NCBI RefSeq assembly: GCF_013004695.1
Contig: NZ_JABEMG010000020.1
Span: forward strand, 1-48,043
DNA length: 48,043 nt
Reading direction: 5' to 3'
Origin: Promicromonospora citrea
GTDB taxonomy: Bacteria > Actinomycetota > Actinomycetes > Actinomycetales > Cellulomonadaceae
This document shows, one piece after another, positions 16,173-25,876 of this stretch. The position numbers were made by a program, and so were the translations under genes. Every line of letters starts with the position of its first letter. The stretch's first letter is position 1. The notes under the pieces were generated by a model, which saw only the letters and a program-made list of their open reading frames with translations, was not told the DNA's origin and ran no database searches.

Positions 16173-17342
16173 GTGCACCTCGCCCGCCTCGTCTGGAGCC
16201 CGCAGCTCCTCGAGTACGACTTCGGCCCGGGGCACCCCATGTCTCCCGCCCGGCTCGACCTGACCATGCGCCTGGTGCAGGAGCTGGGTCTGCTCGACCA
16301 CCTCGACGTGGTCGACGCCGCCCCCGCGTCCGACGCCGTCATCCAGACCGTCCACGACGCCGACTACGTCGCGGCCGTACGCCGCGCCGGGACGACGCTC
16401 GAACCCGACCTGGCCCGTGGCCTCGGCACCGACGACGACCCGCTGTTCCCCCGCATGCACGAGGCCGCCGCCCGCCAGCTCGGCGGCTCCGTGGCGCTGG
16501 CCGACGCCGTGTGGAGCGGCGAGGTCACGCACGGCGTCAACGTCGCGGGCGGCATGCACCACGCGATGCCGGGCGCGGCGTCGGGCTTCTGCGTCTACAA
16601 CGACGCGGCCGCCGCGATCCGCCGCCTGCTCGACCGGGGCGCCGAGCGCGTCGCCTACCTCGACTTCGACGCCCACCACGGCGACGGCGTCGAGGCCATC
16701 TTCTGGGACGACCCGCGCGTGCTGACCGTGTCCGTCCACGAGGACGGTCGCACGCTGTTCCCCGGCACGGGGGCGTCGTCCGACGTCGGCCCGCCCGGCC
16801 CTGCCGAGGGGACCGCCGTCAACCTGCCGGTGCCCGCGCGCACGTCGGGCGCGGCGTGGCTGCGCGCGATCGACGCCGTCGTCCCCGTGCTGGTGCGCGA
16901 GCACCGTCCGCAGGCGATCGTGTCCCAGCACGGCTGCGACGCCCACGGCCGTGACCCGCTGTCCAACCTCAGCGTCTCCGTCGACGCCCAGACCACGGCC
17001 CAGCAGTGGGCCCACGCCCTCGCGCACGAGCACGCGGACGGCCGCTGGCTCGCGCTCGGCGGCGGGGGCTACGCGGTGTCCGACGTCGTCCCGCTCGCCT
17101 GGGCCGCGCTCGTCGCCGAGGCCGCGCACGTGCCCCTGGAGCGCGGCGCCGAGCTGCCGGCGGCGTGGCGCGCCGCCGTCGAGGCGCTCGACCTCGACGC
17201 CGCACGCACGCTCGGCCGCGCCGACGTGCCGTTCCGGAGCTGGAGCGAGGGCTACGACCCCGCGGACGCCGTCGACCGCACGGTCCAGGCGACCCGTCGC
17301 GCGGTGTTCCCGCTGTGGGGCCTGGACCCGATGCTCGACTGA
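16173..17342 (+). CDS. AcuC-like histone deacetylase family protein
   Basis: A 389-residue class I-type deacetylase. The tandem catalytic histidines are in GGMHHAM, zinc ligands in YLDFDAHHGDGVE and later SQHGCDAHGRDPLSNL, and the active-site Gly-rich loop is LALGGGGYAV. In bacteria AcuC removes acetyl groups from lysines, for example activating acetyl-CoA synthetase; other members act on polyamines. Start is GTG 16173, giving MHLARLVWSPQLLEYDFGPGHPM with the usual N-terminal GHPM/H-x-R segment. It is divergent from the potassium uptake genes and converges on an ABC permease. Confidence 0.9.
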   Translation: MHLARLVWSPQLLEYDFGPGHPMSPARLDLTMRLVQELGLLDHLDVVDAAPASDAVIQTVHDADYVAAVRRAGTTLEPDLARGLGTDDDPLFPRMHEAAARQLGGSVALADAVWSGEVTHGVNVAGGMHHAMPGAASGFCVYNDAAAAIRRLLDRGAERVAYLDFDAHHGDGVEAIFWDDPRVLTVSVHEDGRTLFPGTGASSDVGPPGPAEGTAVNLPVPARTSGAAWLRAIDAVVPVLVREHRPQAIVSQHGCDAHGRDPLSNLSVSVDAQTTAQQWAHALAHEHADGRWLALGGGGYAVSDVVPLAWAALVAEAAHVPLERGAELPAAWRAAVEALDLDAARTLGRADVPFRSWSEGYDPADAVDRTVQATRRAVFPLWGLDPMLD

Positions 17343-17355
17343 CCCACCGCACCCC

Positions 17356-18081
17356 TCACGGCGTACGGCGGCGGAGGGTCAGCACGCCGAGCAGCGCCGC
17401 GCCCACGATGAACAGCGCGATCACCCCGACCGCGCCACGGACCCCCGCCCACTCCTCACCTGCCGCGAGCGACGTCATCGCCTCGATCGCGTACGTGAGC
17501 GGGAAGGCGCGCGACAACCACTCCAGCACCTGCGGCATCTGGTCGCGCGGCATGAGCAGGCCGCACGTGATGAGCTGCGGGAACAGGATCGCGGGCATCA
17601 TCTGCACCGCCTGGAACTCGCTGCGGGCCAGCGCCGACGCGGCCAGGCCGAGGGTGCAGCCGAGGATCGCGTCGAGCAGCGCCACCACGACGACGAGCCC
17701 GAGCGGTCCGGCCACGTCCATGCCGACGAGCAGCGCGAACCCGACCACGACCACGGCCTGCACGAGCGCGAGCGTCGCGAACGCCAGCGCGTAGCCCGCC
17801 ACGAGGTCGCCCCGGCGGACGGGCGTCGTCATGAGCCGCTCGAGGGTGCCGGACTGCCGTTCGCGCAGCGTCGCCACGCTCGTGACGAGGAACATCACGA
17901 CGAGCGGGAAGAGCCCGACGAGCATCGGGCCGAAGCGGTCGAGCACCTGCGGCTGGTCGGCGAACATCCACGCGATGAGCCCGATGAGCAGGCAGGGCAG
18001 CACGAGGACGAGGGCGACCGTGCGGTGGTCGCCGCGGAGCTGGGCGAGCACGCGGCCGGTCGTGGCGAGGGTCAGGCTCAT
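17356..18081 (-). CDS. ABC-2 type exporter permease
   Basis: A 241-residue permease with about six hydrophobic segments. The cytoplasmic motif RERQSGTLERLMTTPVRRGDLV and the late ...LITCGLLMPRDQMPQVLEWLSRAFPLTYAIEAM are typical of the ABC-2 (DrrB-like) exporter family. The start codon overlaps the stop of the ATPase gene by four bases (ATGA). With the TetR-type gene upstream, this suggests an inducible drug or lipid exporter; substrate unknown. Confidence 0.88.
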   Translation of the reverse strand: MSLTLATTGRVLAQLRGDHRTVALVLVLPCLLIGLIAWMFADQPQVLDRFGPMLVGLFPLVVMFLVTSVATLRERQSGTLERLMTTPVRRGDLVAGYALAFATLALVQAVVVVGFALLVGMDVAGPLGLVVVVALLDAILGCTLGLAASALARSEFQAVQMMPAILFPQLITCGLLMPRDQMPQVLEWLSRAFPLTYAIEAMTSLAAGEEWAGVRGAVGVIALFIVGAALLGVLTLRRRTP

Positions 18082-18848
18082 CGGGGGTCCTCCTCGGCGG
18101 TGTGCCGCCCGGCGGGCGCGGCGCCCCGCTCGGCGAATCGGTCGATGAGGGTCAGGAAGGCGCGCTCGGCGTCGGGCGCGCCCGTGGACGCGAGCAGGTC
18201 ATCGGGCGTGGTGTCCGCGACGAGCCCGCCGGCCCGCAGGAGGAGCAGGCGGTCGCACTGCGTGGCCTCGTCCATCACGTGGCTGGAGACCAGGAGGGTG
18301 CGCCCGTCGGCGGCGAGCCGGCGGAACACGCTCCACAGGTCACGCCGCAGCACGGGGTCGAGACCCACGGTGGGCTCGTCGAGGACCAGCAGCTCCGGAT
18401 CACCGACCAGCGCGGCGGCCAACGACACCCGGGACCGCTCGCCGCCGGACAGCGTGCCGACCCGCTGCTTCTCGTGCCCGCCGAGGTCGACGGTGGCGAC
18501 GGCCGCCGCCACCGCCCTGGCCGGCGCGGGCACCCCGGCCAGCGCGGCGAAGTACCGCAGGTTCTGCACCACGGTGAGGTCGGTGTAGACGCTCGCGTCC
18601 TGCGTCATGTACCCGACCCGCCGCCGCAGCGACGGGCTGCCCGCGGGAGCCCCGAGCACCTCGACCGTGCCGGTGACCTTGTCCTGGACGCCGACGATGC
18701 TGCGCATCAGCGTGGTCTTGCCGGAGCCGGACGGTCCGAGCAGCCCGACGACGGACCCGGCGGGCACGGTCAGCCCGAGGCCGTCGACGACCGGCCTGCC
18801 GCCCCGGACCACGCGCAGGTCCCGGATCTCGACCGCGTTTTTCCTCAT
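18078..18848 (-). CDS. ABC exporter ATP-binding protein
   Basis: A 256-residue ABC ATPase: Walker A GPSGSGKTT near residue 41, Q-loop YMTQD, signature LSGGERSRV, Walker B LLVLDEPTVGLD, and switch His in SSHVMDEA. The order is that of DrrA-like export ATPases. The ATG at 18848 lies eight bases after the stop of the TetR-type gene; a 5-bp dyad CCTCA-TG-TGAGG straddles the start codon. It forms one transcript with the regulator and permease. Confidence 0.93.
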   Translation of the reverse strand: MRKNAVEIRDLRVVRGGRPVVDGLGLTVPAGSVVGLLGPSGSGKTTLMRSIVGVQDKVTGTVEVLGAPAGSPSLRRRVGYMTQDASVYTDLTVVQNLRYFAALAGVPAPARAVAAAVATVDLGGHEKQRVGTLSGGERSRVSLAAALVGDPELLVLDEPTVGLDPVLRRDLWSVFRRLAADGRTLLVSSHVMDEATQCDRLLLLRAGGLVADTTPDDLLASTGAPDAERAFLTLIDRFAERGAAPAGRHTAEEDPR

Positions 18849-18856
18849 GTGAGGAA

Positions 18857-19483
18857 TTATTCGCCCGGCCGCGCGGTCTCCGCAAGGGGCTCCGTGAGAT
18901 AGCGCTGCAGCGTGGGGCCGACGAGCCGGCCGACCTCCCGGGGCGCGAGCCCCGCGAGCGGGTCGACCCGCAGCAGGTACCGCGTGAGCAGCACGCCCGA
19001 CATCTGCGAGGCGACGAGCGCCGCCCGCAGCGGGGCGTCGGAGGCCTCGACGGCGCGCATCACCGGCCCGAGGACCGCCGAGCCGATGAACTGCAGCAGC
19101 AGCCCGCGCAGCTCGGCGTCTGCGAGGACGGCGGGCACGACGAGGCGCACGGTGTCGCCGTCGTCCGCGTCCCACAGACCGATGACGCCCTCCACGAGCC
19201 GCTCGCCCAGCGTCTCGCGCGGACCGGCCACGACGCGTTCGACGACGGCGTCCGGCTCGATGCCCGTGACGCCGAGCGTCGCGGTGAGCAGGCGCGCCTT
19301 GCCGGGGAACCAGTGCCGCACGGTGCCGGGATCGACGCCGGCACGGCGGGCCACCGAGCGCAGGGAGGTCGCCTCGTACCCGCGCTCGAGGAACTCGGCC
19401 CTGGCGGCGGTCAAGATCTCGCCGCGCGCGTCCTGCCCGGCGGGCCGCCGACCGCGGCGCGGTGCGGGAGCAGCGTCAACCAT
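18857..19483 (-). CDS. TetR-family regulator of the adjacent ABC exporter
   Basis: A 208-residue TetR protein: the helix-turn-helix is EILTAARAEFLERGYEATSL...VARRAGVDPGTVRHWFPGKARLL (about 22-67), and the C-terminal half is helical, of the TetR C-terminal type with aliphatic ligand pocket. The ATG at 19483 gives a conventional N-terminus (MVDAAPAPRRGRRP); the frame open upstream crosses a palindrome and is not coding. It is the first gene of the operon with the exporter ATPase and permease, so it most likely autoregulates all three. Confidence 0.9.
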   Translation of the reverse strand: MVDAAPAPRRGRRPAGQDARGEILTAARAEFLERGYEATSLRSVARRAGVDPGTVRHWFPGKARLLTATLGVTGIEPDAVVERVVAGPRETLGERLVEGVIGLWDADDGDTVRLVVPAVLADAELRGLLLQFIGSAVLGPVMRAVEASDAPLRAALVASQMSGVLLTRYLLRVDPLAGLAPREVGRLVGPTLQRYLTEPLAETARPGE

Positions 19484-19545
19484 CCGGCCATTCTCGCCCA
19501 CGGGGCCGTTCCGGCCGGGGCTTGCCGGTGCTGGCCGGACAGGGC

Positions 19546-19613
19546 CCTCTCCGAGAACGACCTCAGGCACCGATCCACGAGGAGATCGGTGCCTGAGGTC
19601 GTTCTCGGAGAGG
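19546..19613. repeat. Long palindromic element P2 (30-bp perfect arms)
   Basis: Arms 19546-19575 and 19584-19613 are perfectly complementary over 30 bp around an 8-base loop. The arm contains CGAGAACGACCT as in P1 and P3, but the inner stem sequence differs and is compensated on the other arm. It lies 25 bp beyond the stop of the gguB-like permease and upstream of the TetR-type gene, so it can act as terminator of the sugar operon. Confidence 0.85.
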
Positions 19614-19638
19614 ACCGCGTGCGGGTTCCCGGGACGGA

Positions 19639-20820
19639 TCAGCGCGCGGCGGCCGCCCGGCGCTTGTTCCAGACGTCGAACGCGACGGCCAGGAGCAGCA
19701 CGATGCCCTTGACGACCTGCTGCGTGGACTGGTCGACGCCCATGAGCTGCATGCCGTTCGACATGACGGCCATGATGAGACCACCGACCATCGCGCCGGT
19801 CACCGTGCCGATGCCGCCGGTCACCGCGGCGCCACCGATGAAGCAGGCCGCGATGGCGTCGAGCTCGAACATGTTGCCCGCTGCGGGCTGGGCGGCGCTG
19901 GACCGGGCCGAGAACACGACGCCGGCCACCGAGGCCAGGAAGCCCATGTTCACGAACATCCAGAAGTTGACGCGCTTGACCCGCACGCCCGACAGCTGCG
20001 CCGCGGCGAGGTTGCCACCGATGGCGTAGACGTGGCGCCCGAACACGCTGTGCTTGGTGACCAGCGTGTAGACCATGATCAGCACGGCCAGGATGATGAG
20101 CACGGCGGGCAGGCCGCGGTAGGTCGCGAGGTTCCACGCGAACCACATGACGACGACGGCGACCACGACGAGCTTGAGCACGAACAGCACCGGTGCCTCG
20201 ACCGTCTGGTTGTAGGCGATCCGGGCGCGGCGGTTGCGCCACGCGTTGTACGCGAAGCCCAGCACCGCGACGGCGAAGATGACCAGCGTGAACGCGTCGT
20301 AGCCGTAACCGCCGAGCAGGCCGTTGAAGAAGCCGGACGCGATGCTCGTGTACTCCGACGGGAACGGCGAGAGCGAGACGTTGTTCAGGACCTCGAGGGT
20401 CAGGCCGCGGAACAGCAGCATGCCCGCGAGGGTCACGATGAAGGCTGGGATGCCGACGTACGCCACCCAGAACCCTTGCCACGCCCCCACCAGCAGGCCG
20501 GTGCCCAACGCGGCGAGCACGCCGACCCACCACGGCATGCCGTTGCGGATGACGACGACGGCCGCGACGGCACCGGTGAGGGCCACCACCGATCCCACCG
20601 ACAGGTCGATGTGCCCGCCGATGATGATGATGACCATGCCGATGGCGAGGATGAGGATGTACGAGAACTGCAGCACGAGGCTCGTCAGGTTGCGCGAGCT
20701 GAGCAGCAACCCGTCGGTGAGCACCGAGAACAGCAGCACGATCAGCACGAAGGCGATGAAGATGCCGCTCGTGCGGACGTTCCGGGTGATCAGCTCCCGG
20801 AGGTTGGCGATGCCGGTCAT
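19639..20820 (-). CDS. Multiple-sugar ABC transporter permease (GguB/MmsB-like)
   Basis: A 393-residue CUT2-family (RbsC/XylH-like) permease with about ten transmembrane segments; the signature [16 protein letters not shown] and the late [23 protein letters not shown] are conserved for ribose/xylose-type permeases. The extra hydrophobic insert around residues 180-240 makes it longer than RbsC and fits the GguB/XylH subgroup. It overlaps the ATPase gene by four bases (ATGA). With the ChvE-like binding protein and the two-domain ATPase it forms a complete importer for xylose, arabinose, galactose or similar sugars. Confidence 0.92.
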   Translation of the reverse strand: MTGIANLRELITRNVRTSGIFIAFVLIVLLFSVLTDGLLLSSRNLTSLVLQFSYILILAIGMVIIIIGGHIDLSVGSVVALTGAVAAVVVIRNGMPWWVGVLAALGTGLLVGAWQGFWVAYVGIPAFIVTLAGMLLFRGLTLEVLNNVSLSPFPSEYTSIASGFFNGLLGGYGYDAFTLVIFAVAVLGFAYNAWRNRRARIAYNQTVEAPVLFVLKLVVVAVVVMWFAWNLATYRGLPAVLIILAVLIMVYTLVTKHSVFGRHVYAIGGNLAAAQLSGVRVKRVNFWMFVNMGFLASVAGVVFSARSSAAQPAAGNMFELDAIAACFIGGAAVTGGIGTVTGAMVGGLIMAVMSNGMQLMGVDQSTQQVVKGIVLLLAVAFDVWNKRRAAAAR

Positions 20821-22385
20821 GCCGTCGCCTCCTGAGTCTCCTGCGTCATGAGGGCCATGAGTCCTTCCTGGGTGGCAGAGGGCACGTCGACCTCGCCTGT
20901 GATGCGGCCGAAGGCCAGGGTGTAGATGCGGTCGCAGATCCCGAGCAGCTCGGGGAGCTCCGAGGAGATGACCAGGACGGCCTTCCCCGCCGCGACCAGC
21001 TCGTTGATGATCGTGTAGATCTCGTACTTGGCGCCGACGTCGATGCCGCGCGTGGGCTCGTCGAGGATCAGCACCTCCGGCGCGGTGTACAGCCACTTGG
21101 ACAGCACGACCTTCTGCTGGTTGCCGCCCGAGAGCTTGCCCACCTCCACCAGCACGTTCGGCGTGCGGATGTTCATGGAGTCGCGGTACTCCTCCGCGAC
21201 CTTGAGCTCCTCGTTCTCGTCCACGAAGCCGTTGCGCGTCAGCTTGCCGAGGCCCGCCGCCGAGATGTTGCGCCGGATGTCCTCGATGAGGTTGAGGCCG
21301 TACTGCTTGCGGTCCTCCGACACGTACGCGATGCCCGAGCGGATGGCCGCCGGCACGCTGTGCACGTCGACCTCCTTGCCGTGCAGGTACGCGCGCCCGG
21401 AGATGTCGCGGCCGTACGAGCGGCCGAACAGGGACATGGCGAGCTCGGTGCGGCCGGCACCCATGAGGCCGGCGATGCCGACCACCTCGCCCGCGCGGAC
21501 GGTGAGGTTCGCCTTGTCGACGACGACGCGGCCGGGCTGGGTCGGGTGGTACACCGTCCAGTCCTCGATCCGCAGCACCTCCTCGCCGGGGTGCGACTCG
21601 CGGTCGGGGTACCGGTTGTCGAGGTCGCGGCCCACCATGCCGCGGATGATGCGGTTCTGCACCGCCTCCGACGACTCGCCCGCGGTCGCCATGTCGAACG
21701 TCTCGATCGAGCGCCCGTCGCGGATGATCGTGGTGCGGTCGGCGATCTCGGCGATCTCGGCCAGCTTGTGGGAGATCATGATCGAGGTGATGCCCTGACC
21801 CTTGAACTGGCGGAGCAGACCGAGCAGGTGCTCGGAGTCGGTGTCGTTCAGGGCCGCCGTCGGCTCGTCGAGGATGAGCAGGCGCACGTCCTTGGAGATC
21901 GCCTTGGCGATCTCCACGAGCTGCTGCTTGCCCACGCCCAGGGCGGAGATCGGCGTCGTCGGCTGCTCGTTCAGGCCGACCCGCTGCAGCAGGGCGGCCG
22001 CCTCGGCGTTGGTCCTGTTCCAGTCGATGCCGCCGCCGGCGCGGCGGCGCTCGTTGCCGAGGAAGATGTTCTCGGCGATCGACAGGTACGGGACGAGCGC
22101 GAGCTCCTGGTGGATGATCACCACGCCGCGCGCCTCGGAGTCGTTGATCGTGCCGAACTGGGCGGTCTCGCCGTCGAGCACGATGTCGCCCTCGTAGGAG
22201 CCGTACGGGTACACGCCCGACAGCACCTTCATCAGGGTGGACTTGCCCGCGCCGTTCTCGCCGCAGATCGCGTGGATCTCACCGCGGCGGACGGTGAGGT
22301 TGACGTCCTGGAGCGCCTTGACCCCAGGGAATGTCTTGGTGATGCCGCGCATCTCGAGGATGTCGGTCGGCGCCGAATCGGCCAT
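20817..22385 (-). CDS. Multiple-sugar ABC transporter ATPase (GguA/MmsA-like)
   Basis: A 522-residue protein with two ABC cassettes in tandem. The first has Walker [10 protein letters not shown], signature-region [15 protein letters not shown] and Walker [12 protein letters not shown]; the second has a degenerate P-loop [10 protein letters not shown] but a good [15 protein letters not shown] and [15 protein letters not shown]. This degenerate second site is normal for CUT2 ATPases such as RbsA and XylG. The start at ATG 22385 follows a 159-bp gap carrying a strong hairpin downstream of the binding-protein gene. Confidence 0.93.
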   Translation of the reverse strand: MADSAPTDILEMRGITKTFPGVKALQDVNLTVRRGEIHAICGENGAGKSTLMKVLSGVYPYGSYEGDIVLDGETAQFGTINDSEARGVVIIHQELALVPYLSIAENIFLGNERRRAGGGIDWNRTNAEAAALLQRVGLNEQPTTPISALGVGKQQLVEIAKAISKDVRLLILDEPTAALNDTDSEHLLGLLRQFKGQGITSIMISHKLAEIAEIADRTTIIRDGRSIETFDMATAGESSEAVQNRIIRGMVGRDLDNRYPDRESHPGEEVLRIEDWTVYHPTQPGRVVVDKANLTVRAGEVVGIAGLMGAGRTELAMSLFGRSYGRDISGRAYLHGKEVDVHSVPAAIRSGIAYVSEDRKQYGLNLIEDIRRNISAAGLGKLTRNGFVDENEELKVAEEYRDSMNIRTPNVLVEVGKLSGGNQQKVVLSKWLYTAPEVLILDEPTRGIDVGAKYEIYTIINELVAAGKAVLVISSELPELLGICDRIYTLAFGRITGEVDVPSATQEGLMALMTQETQEATA

Positions 22386-22441
22386 GCCAGTCCTTGTCGC
22401 GTGTCGCCAATAGGGGGTTGCAGGGGCCGGTCCGGCCCGCG

Positions 22442-22505
22442 CCGTCCGGCCGGCCGGTGGTGCGGCGCCCCCGCTTGGGAGCGCGACCACCGGCAGGCCG
22501 GACGG
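22442..22505 (-). terminator. Intercistronic hairpin between binding protein and ATPase genes
   Basis: Arms 22442-22461 and 22486-22505 are complementary at 19 of 20 positions around a 24-base GC-rich loop. A strong hairpin immediately after a binding-protein gene commonly leads to partial termination or mRNA stabilisation, giving more binding protein than ATPase and permease. Confidence 0.65.
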
Positions 22506-22544
22506 CTTGTCGGCCGGGACGGCCGGACTACCGAGCGCTCAGGC

Positions 22545-23708
22545 TCACTCGTCGACCTGGCCGGAGGCGACCTCGTCCTCCGTGAGGTAGCCGGAGTCGA
22601 TGAGCTCGGCCTCGAGGTTGTCCTTGGTGACGATCACCGTGGGCAGGAGGTACGACGGCACGACCTTCACGCCGTTGTCGTAGGTCTCCGTGTCGTTCGC
22701 CTCGGGCTCGTTGCCCTCGAGGAACGACGTCGCGGCGATCACGGCCTGCTCGGCCAGGAGTCGCGTGTCCTTGAAGATGGTCGAGTACTGGACGTCGTCC
22801 TGGATCAGCTTGGCCGACGCGGCCTCGGCGTCCTGGCCGGTCACGACGGGGATCTCGAGGTCGCCCTCGCCGTAGCCCGCGTTCTGCAGGGCGGTGAGGA
22901 TGCCGCGCGACAGCACGTCGGCCGGGGCCAGCACGCCGTCGATGGTCTCGTCGTTGCCCGTGTACGTCGAGGTCAGCAGGTTCTCCATGCGCTCCTGCGC
23001 ACCCTCCTGCTCCCAGCGCTGGATCGCGACGGTGCCGAAGTCGGTCTGGCCGGACGGGACGACGAGCGTCTTGTCGTCGATGTACGGCTGGAGCACCGAC
23101 ATGGCGCCGTCGAAGAAGAACCCGGCGTTGTTGTCGTCGGGCGAGCCGGCGAAGAGCTCGATGTTGAACGGGCCCTCGGGCGCGTCAGCGGCCTCCTCGC
23201 CGTTCTCGTCGAGGATGCCCAGGCCGGTCAGCAGCGAGGTGCCCTGCTGGACGCCCACCTGGTAGTTGTCGAACGTGACGTAGAAGTCGACGTTCTCCGA
23301 GTCGCGGATCAGGCGGTCGTAGGAGATCACCGGGATGTCCGCGGCGGCAGCGGCCTCGAGCTGGCTGCCCAGCGCGGTGCCGTCGATCGAGGCGACGATG
23401 AGCGCCTCGGCGCCCTTGTTGATCATCGCGTCGATCTGCTGCTGCTGGGTCGGGATGTCGTCGCCCGCGAACTGCAGGTCGACCTCGTACCCGGCCTCCT
23501 CGAGACCCGACTTCACGGCGTTGCCGTCGGCGATCCAGCGCTCGTAGGTCTGGGTCGGCATCGCGACGCCGACCAGGCCGCCCTCTTCGCCGTCGCCGCC
23601 ACCGGCGCCGCCACCGGCACCCTCGCCACCGCACGCGGTGAGCGAGACGGCCAGAGCGCCCGTCGCCAGCGCGGCCAGACCGCGCGTGGCCCACAGCTTC
23701 CTTGCCAT
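22545..23708 (-). CDS. ChvE-like sugar-binding lipoprotein
   Basis: A 387-residue periplasmic-binding-protein family I lipoprotein. The signal peptide ends in lipobox LTAC (Cys at about 26), followed by a Gly/Glu-rich linker. The mature protein begins LVGVAMPTQTYERWIADG and contains QIDAMINKGAEALIVASID, VISYDRLI and VTGQDAEA, as in ChvE/XylF-type sugar-binding proteins that recognise arabinose, xylose, galactose or glucose. The start at ATG 23708 has GAGGAG upstream. It is the first gene of its operon, with an operator over its promoter. Confidence 0.93.
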   Translation of the reverse strand: MARKLWATRGLAALATGALAVSLTACGGEGAGGGAGGGDGEEGGLVGVAMPTQTYERWIADGNAVKSGLEEAGYEVDLQFAGDDIPTQQQQIDAMINKGAEALIVASIDGTALGSQLEAAAAADIPVISYDRLIRDSENVDFYVTFDNYQVGVQQGTSLLTGLGILDENGEEAADAPEGPFNIELFAGSPDDNNAGFFFDGAMSVLQPYIDDKTLVVPSGQTDFGTVAIQRWEQEGAQERMENLLTSTYTGNDETIDGVLAPADVLSRGILTALQNAGYGEGDLEIPVVTGQDAEAASAKLIQDDVQYSTIFKDTRLLAEQAVIAATSFLEGNEPEANDTETYDNGVKVVPSYLLPTVIVTKDNLEAELIDSGYLTEDEVASGQVDE

Positions 23709-23781
23709 GTCTTCTCCTCTTCGAGTGTTCCGGGCACACGTCTCTGCGACCCGGCCGACTTCACTTTGTGAACGCAACCGA

Positions 23782-23797
23782 TTGTGATCGCTCACAA
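23782..23797. promoter_or_regulatory. LacI-type operator in the chvE-like promoter
   Basis: TTGTGATCGCTCACAA is an inverted repeat with TTGTGA/TCACAA arms. On the minus strand TTGACC (plus 23805-23810) and CACAAT (plus 23781-23786), 18 bp apart, are plausible -35 and -10 elements, so the operator fills the spacer and touches the -10. The LacI-type gene just upstream is the likely owner. In the rest of the 280-bp gap (23709-23988) I see nothing else. Confidence 0.65.
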
Positions 23798-23988
23798 GCC
23801 TGTTGGTCAAAACCGTCTCGGCTGAACTTTGACGGAACGGTGAACGACCGGGTTCACGGTAGCGGCGGCCGGTGAGAAGCAAGGGAACGCGCTGGGATGG
23901 TTACGGCATCGATACCCGTCGTCCCAAGGGTCGGTCACTCCGGACGCGGAAAAGGCTTGCCGTCCGCACCGGGCCGGTCAGGGCCGGG

Positions 23989-25065
23989 TCAGGCCACGGT
24001 CAGGTCCGCCGCCACGAGCTCGGTGCCGCCGGGCTGCACCCCGACGACCGAGCCGTCCTCGCCGGTCGACTCCCGGCCCACGATCCGCGAGTCCGGCACG
24101 ACCCGGCGGAACGGCGCCGGGTCGCCCGACGCCCCGATCCGCTGGAGCACGAGGTCGACGGCGGTCTGCGCGATCTGGTCCCGCCCGGGGTCCACCGAGG
24201 AGAGCGCCGGCACCGCGAAGCGGGCGTCGTCGACGTCGTCGAACCCCATGAGCGCGACCTCGCCCGGCACGTCGACGCGGTGCGCGTGCAGCGCGTGCAG
24301 CGCACCGAGGGCCAGCGCGTCGTTCAGCGCGAACACGGCGTCGACCTCGACACCCGCGTCGAGCAGGCGGGCCATCGCCTCCGCCCCGGTCGAGCGGTGC
24401 CACGGGCCTGCCTCGACCACGAGCGCCGGGTCGTACGGCAGCCCGGCCTCGGCCAGGCCCTGCCGGTAGCCCTCGGTGCGCAGGGCCGCCGACCCGACCT
24501 CCTGCCCCGCGTGCGCGCCGACGACGGCGATCCGGCGCCGCCCGAGCGACGCGAGGTGCAGGGTGGCGGCCTTGGCCGCGGCCACGTTGTTCATCGTCAC
24601 GTGGTCCGCCGGCGCGCCGAACACGCGCTCGCCGAGGACGACGAGCGGGAAGTCGACGGTGAACAGGTCGATGTCGTCGGGCCCGAGGGCGAGCGGCGAG
24701 AAGATCAGCCCGTCGGTGAGGTGCCTGCGGCGGCCCGAGAGCACCTCGGTCTCCCGCTCGCGGCTCGCGCTCGTCTGCTCGATGAGCACCGTCCAGCCGG
24801 CGGCGTCGGCGGCGGACATGACGGCGTCGGCGAGCTGGGCGAAGTACGGCAGGGAGAGCTCGGGCACGGCGAGCGTGACGAGGCCGGTCCGGCGCGTCCG
24901 CAGGTTGCGCGCCGACACGTTGACGCGGTAGCCCAGCTCCGCGATCGCCGCCTCGACGCGTTCCCTCGTCGCCGGGCGGATGTACGGGTAGCCGTTCACC
25001 ACGTTCGAGACGGTCTTGATGGACACGCCGGCGCGCTGCGCCACGTCGTGCATCGTCACGGCCAC
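23989..25065 (-). CDS. LacI-family transcriptional regulator of the chvE-like operon
   Basis: A 358-residue LacI regulator: helix-turn-helix TMHDVAQRAGVSIKTVSNVVNG then hinge ATRERVEAAIAELGY, followed by a sugar-binding core (LTDGLIFSPLAL, VGAHAGQEVGS, GFDDVDDARFAVPALSSVDPG). The GTG at 25065 has AGGAGG six bases upstream. It lies between the (p)ppGpp synthetase gene and the chvE-like gene, in the same direction. The KTVSNVVNG recognition helix is the kind that pairs with TGTGAGCG-type operators, and this half-site occurs at the chvE, ytfQ and araB promoters; that link is an inference. Confidence 0.92.
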   Translation of the reverse strand: MAVTMHDVAQRAGVSIKTVSNVVNGYPYIRPATRERVEAAIAELGYRVNVSARNLRTRRTGLVTLAVPELSLPYFAQLADAVMSAADAAGWTVLIEQTSASRERETEVLSGRRRHLTDGLIFSPLALGPDDIDLFTVDFPLVVLGERVFGAPADHVTMNNVAAAKAATLHLASLGRRRIAVVGAHAGQEVGSAALRTEGYRQGLAEAGLPYDPALVVEAGPWHRSTGAEAMARLLDAGVEVDAVFALNDALALGALHALHAHRVDVPGEVALMGFDDVDDARFAVPALSSVDPGRDQIAQTAVDLVLQRIGASGDPAPFRRVVPDSRIVGRESTGEDGSVVGVQPGGTELVAADLTVA

Positions 25066-25099
25066 GCCGTCCTCCTGCGCTGCGTCGGTCGTCCGGGGG

Positions 25100-25873
25100 T
25101 CAGGGCTCGCTGTCGAAGCCGAACCCGCCGTCGGCCTCGGCGGCGCGCCAGAAGTCGCGCAGCATCTCCTCCGGCGTGTGGAGGTTGTGGCGGCTGGCCA
25201 TCGGCTCCTCGTCGCCCGAGATCGCCTTGACCTCGTCGTGGATGCGCTCCATCGAGGTGTCGAGCGACCAGGCGACGTCGGCGGCGAGCTTGAGCGAGTC
25301 GGTGAGGTGCCTCGGCACGTCGCCGTCGTACTTGTAGTAGATCTTGTGCTCGAGGCTGGCCCAGAAGTCCATGGCGATGGTGCGCAGCTGGATCTCGACG
25401 TTCACGCGCTCGACCCGGTCGGAGAGGAACACCGGGATCTGCACGATCAGGTGCAGGGACTTGTAGCCCGTCGCCTTGGGATGCTTGATGTAGTCCCGTT
25501 CCTCGAGCAGCGTCATGTCCGTCTGCTTGAGCAGCATGTCCCGCAGCAGGTAGATGTCGTTGACGAAGCTGCACGTGATCCGCACGCCGGCGATGTCGAA
25601 CATCTGCTCGCGCACGCCCTGCGGCGTGAGCGGGATGCCCTTGCGCCGGCACTTGGCGACGATCGACTCGAACGACTTGAGGCGCGACCCGACGTGCTCG
25701 ACGGGGTTGTAGTTCTGCATGTGGCGGAACTCGTCGCGCAGGATCGAGACCTTGGTCATCACCTCGTCGATGCCGAACTTGTAGGTCAGCACCAGCCGAC
25801 GGAGGTCGGCGACCAGCTGACGCAGCTCGGCGGGATCGGGCATCGGCCGTTCCCTGAGGTCCTCGGGCAGCAT
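25100..25873 (-). CDS. Small (p)ppGpp synthetase (GTP pyrophosphokinase family)
   Basis: A 257-residue single-domain RelA/SpoT synthetase without a hydrolase domain, TGS or ACT domain. Synthetase motifs include DIAGVRITCSF (about 110-120), HPKATGYKSLHLIV and VEIQLRTIAMDFWASLEHKIYYKYDG with the catalytic glutamate. Such enzymes make the alarmones ppGpp or pppGpp in the cytosol. I give the ATG at 25873; a second ATG at 25843 has a better-placed AGGGA and is an alternative start (247 residues). It sits between two sugar-transport operons and may be co-transcribed with the lacI-type gene 34 bp downstream. Confidence 0.87.
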   Translation of the reverse strand: MLPEDLRERPMPDPAELRQLVADLRRLVLTYKFGIDEVMTKVSILRDEFRHMQNYNPVEHVGSRLKSFESIVAKCRRKGIPLTPQGVREQMFDIAGVRITCSFVNDIYLLRDMLLKQTDMTLLEERDYIKHPKATGYKSLHLIVQIPVFLSDRVERVNVEIQLRTIAMDFWASLEHKIYYKYDGDVPRHLTDSLKLAADVAWSLDTSMERIHDEVKAISGDEEPMASRHNLHTPEEMLRDFWRAAEADGGFGFDSEP

Positions 25874-25876
25874 GCT

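Noticed and set aside
14166-17342. Very long open frame on the plus strand across the trk genes
   Set aside because: Its product before 16173 is an Arg/His/Asp/Glu-rich low-complexity chain typical of antisense frames in GC-rich genes; the minus strand carries clear TrkH and RCK proteins. Only the part from 16173 (deacetylase) is real.
21360-23771. 803-codon open frame on the plus strand opposite the sugar ABC genes
   Set aside because: It is antisense to a well-conserved ATPase and binding protein, has biased composition and no recognisable domain.
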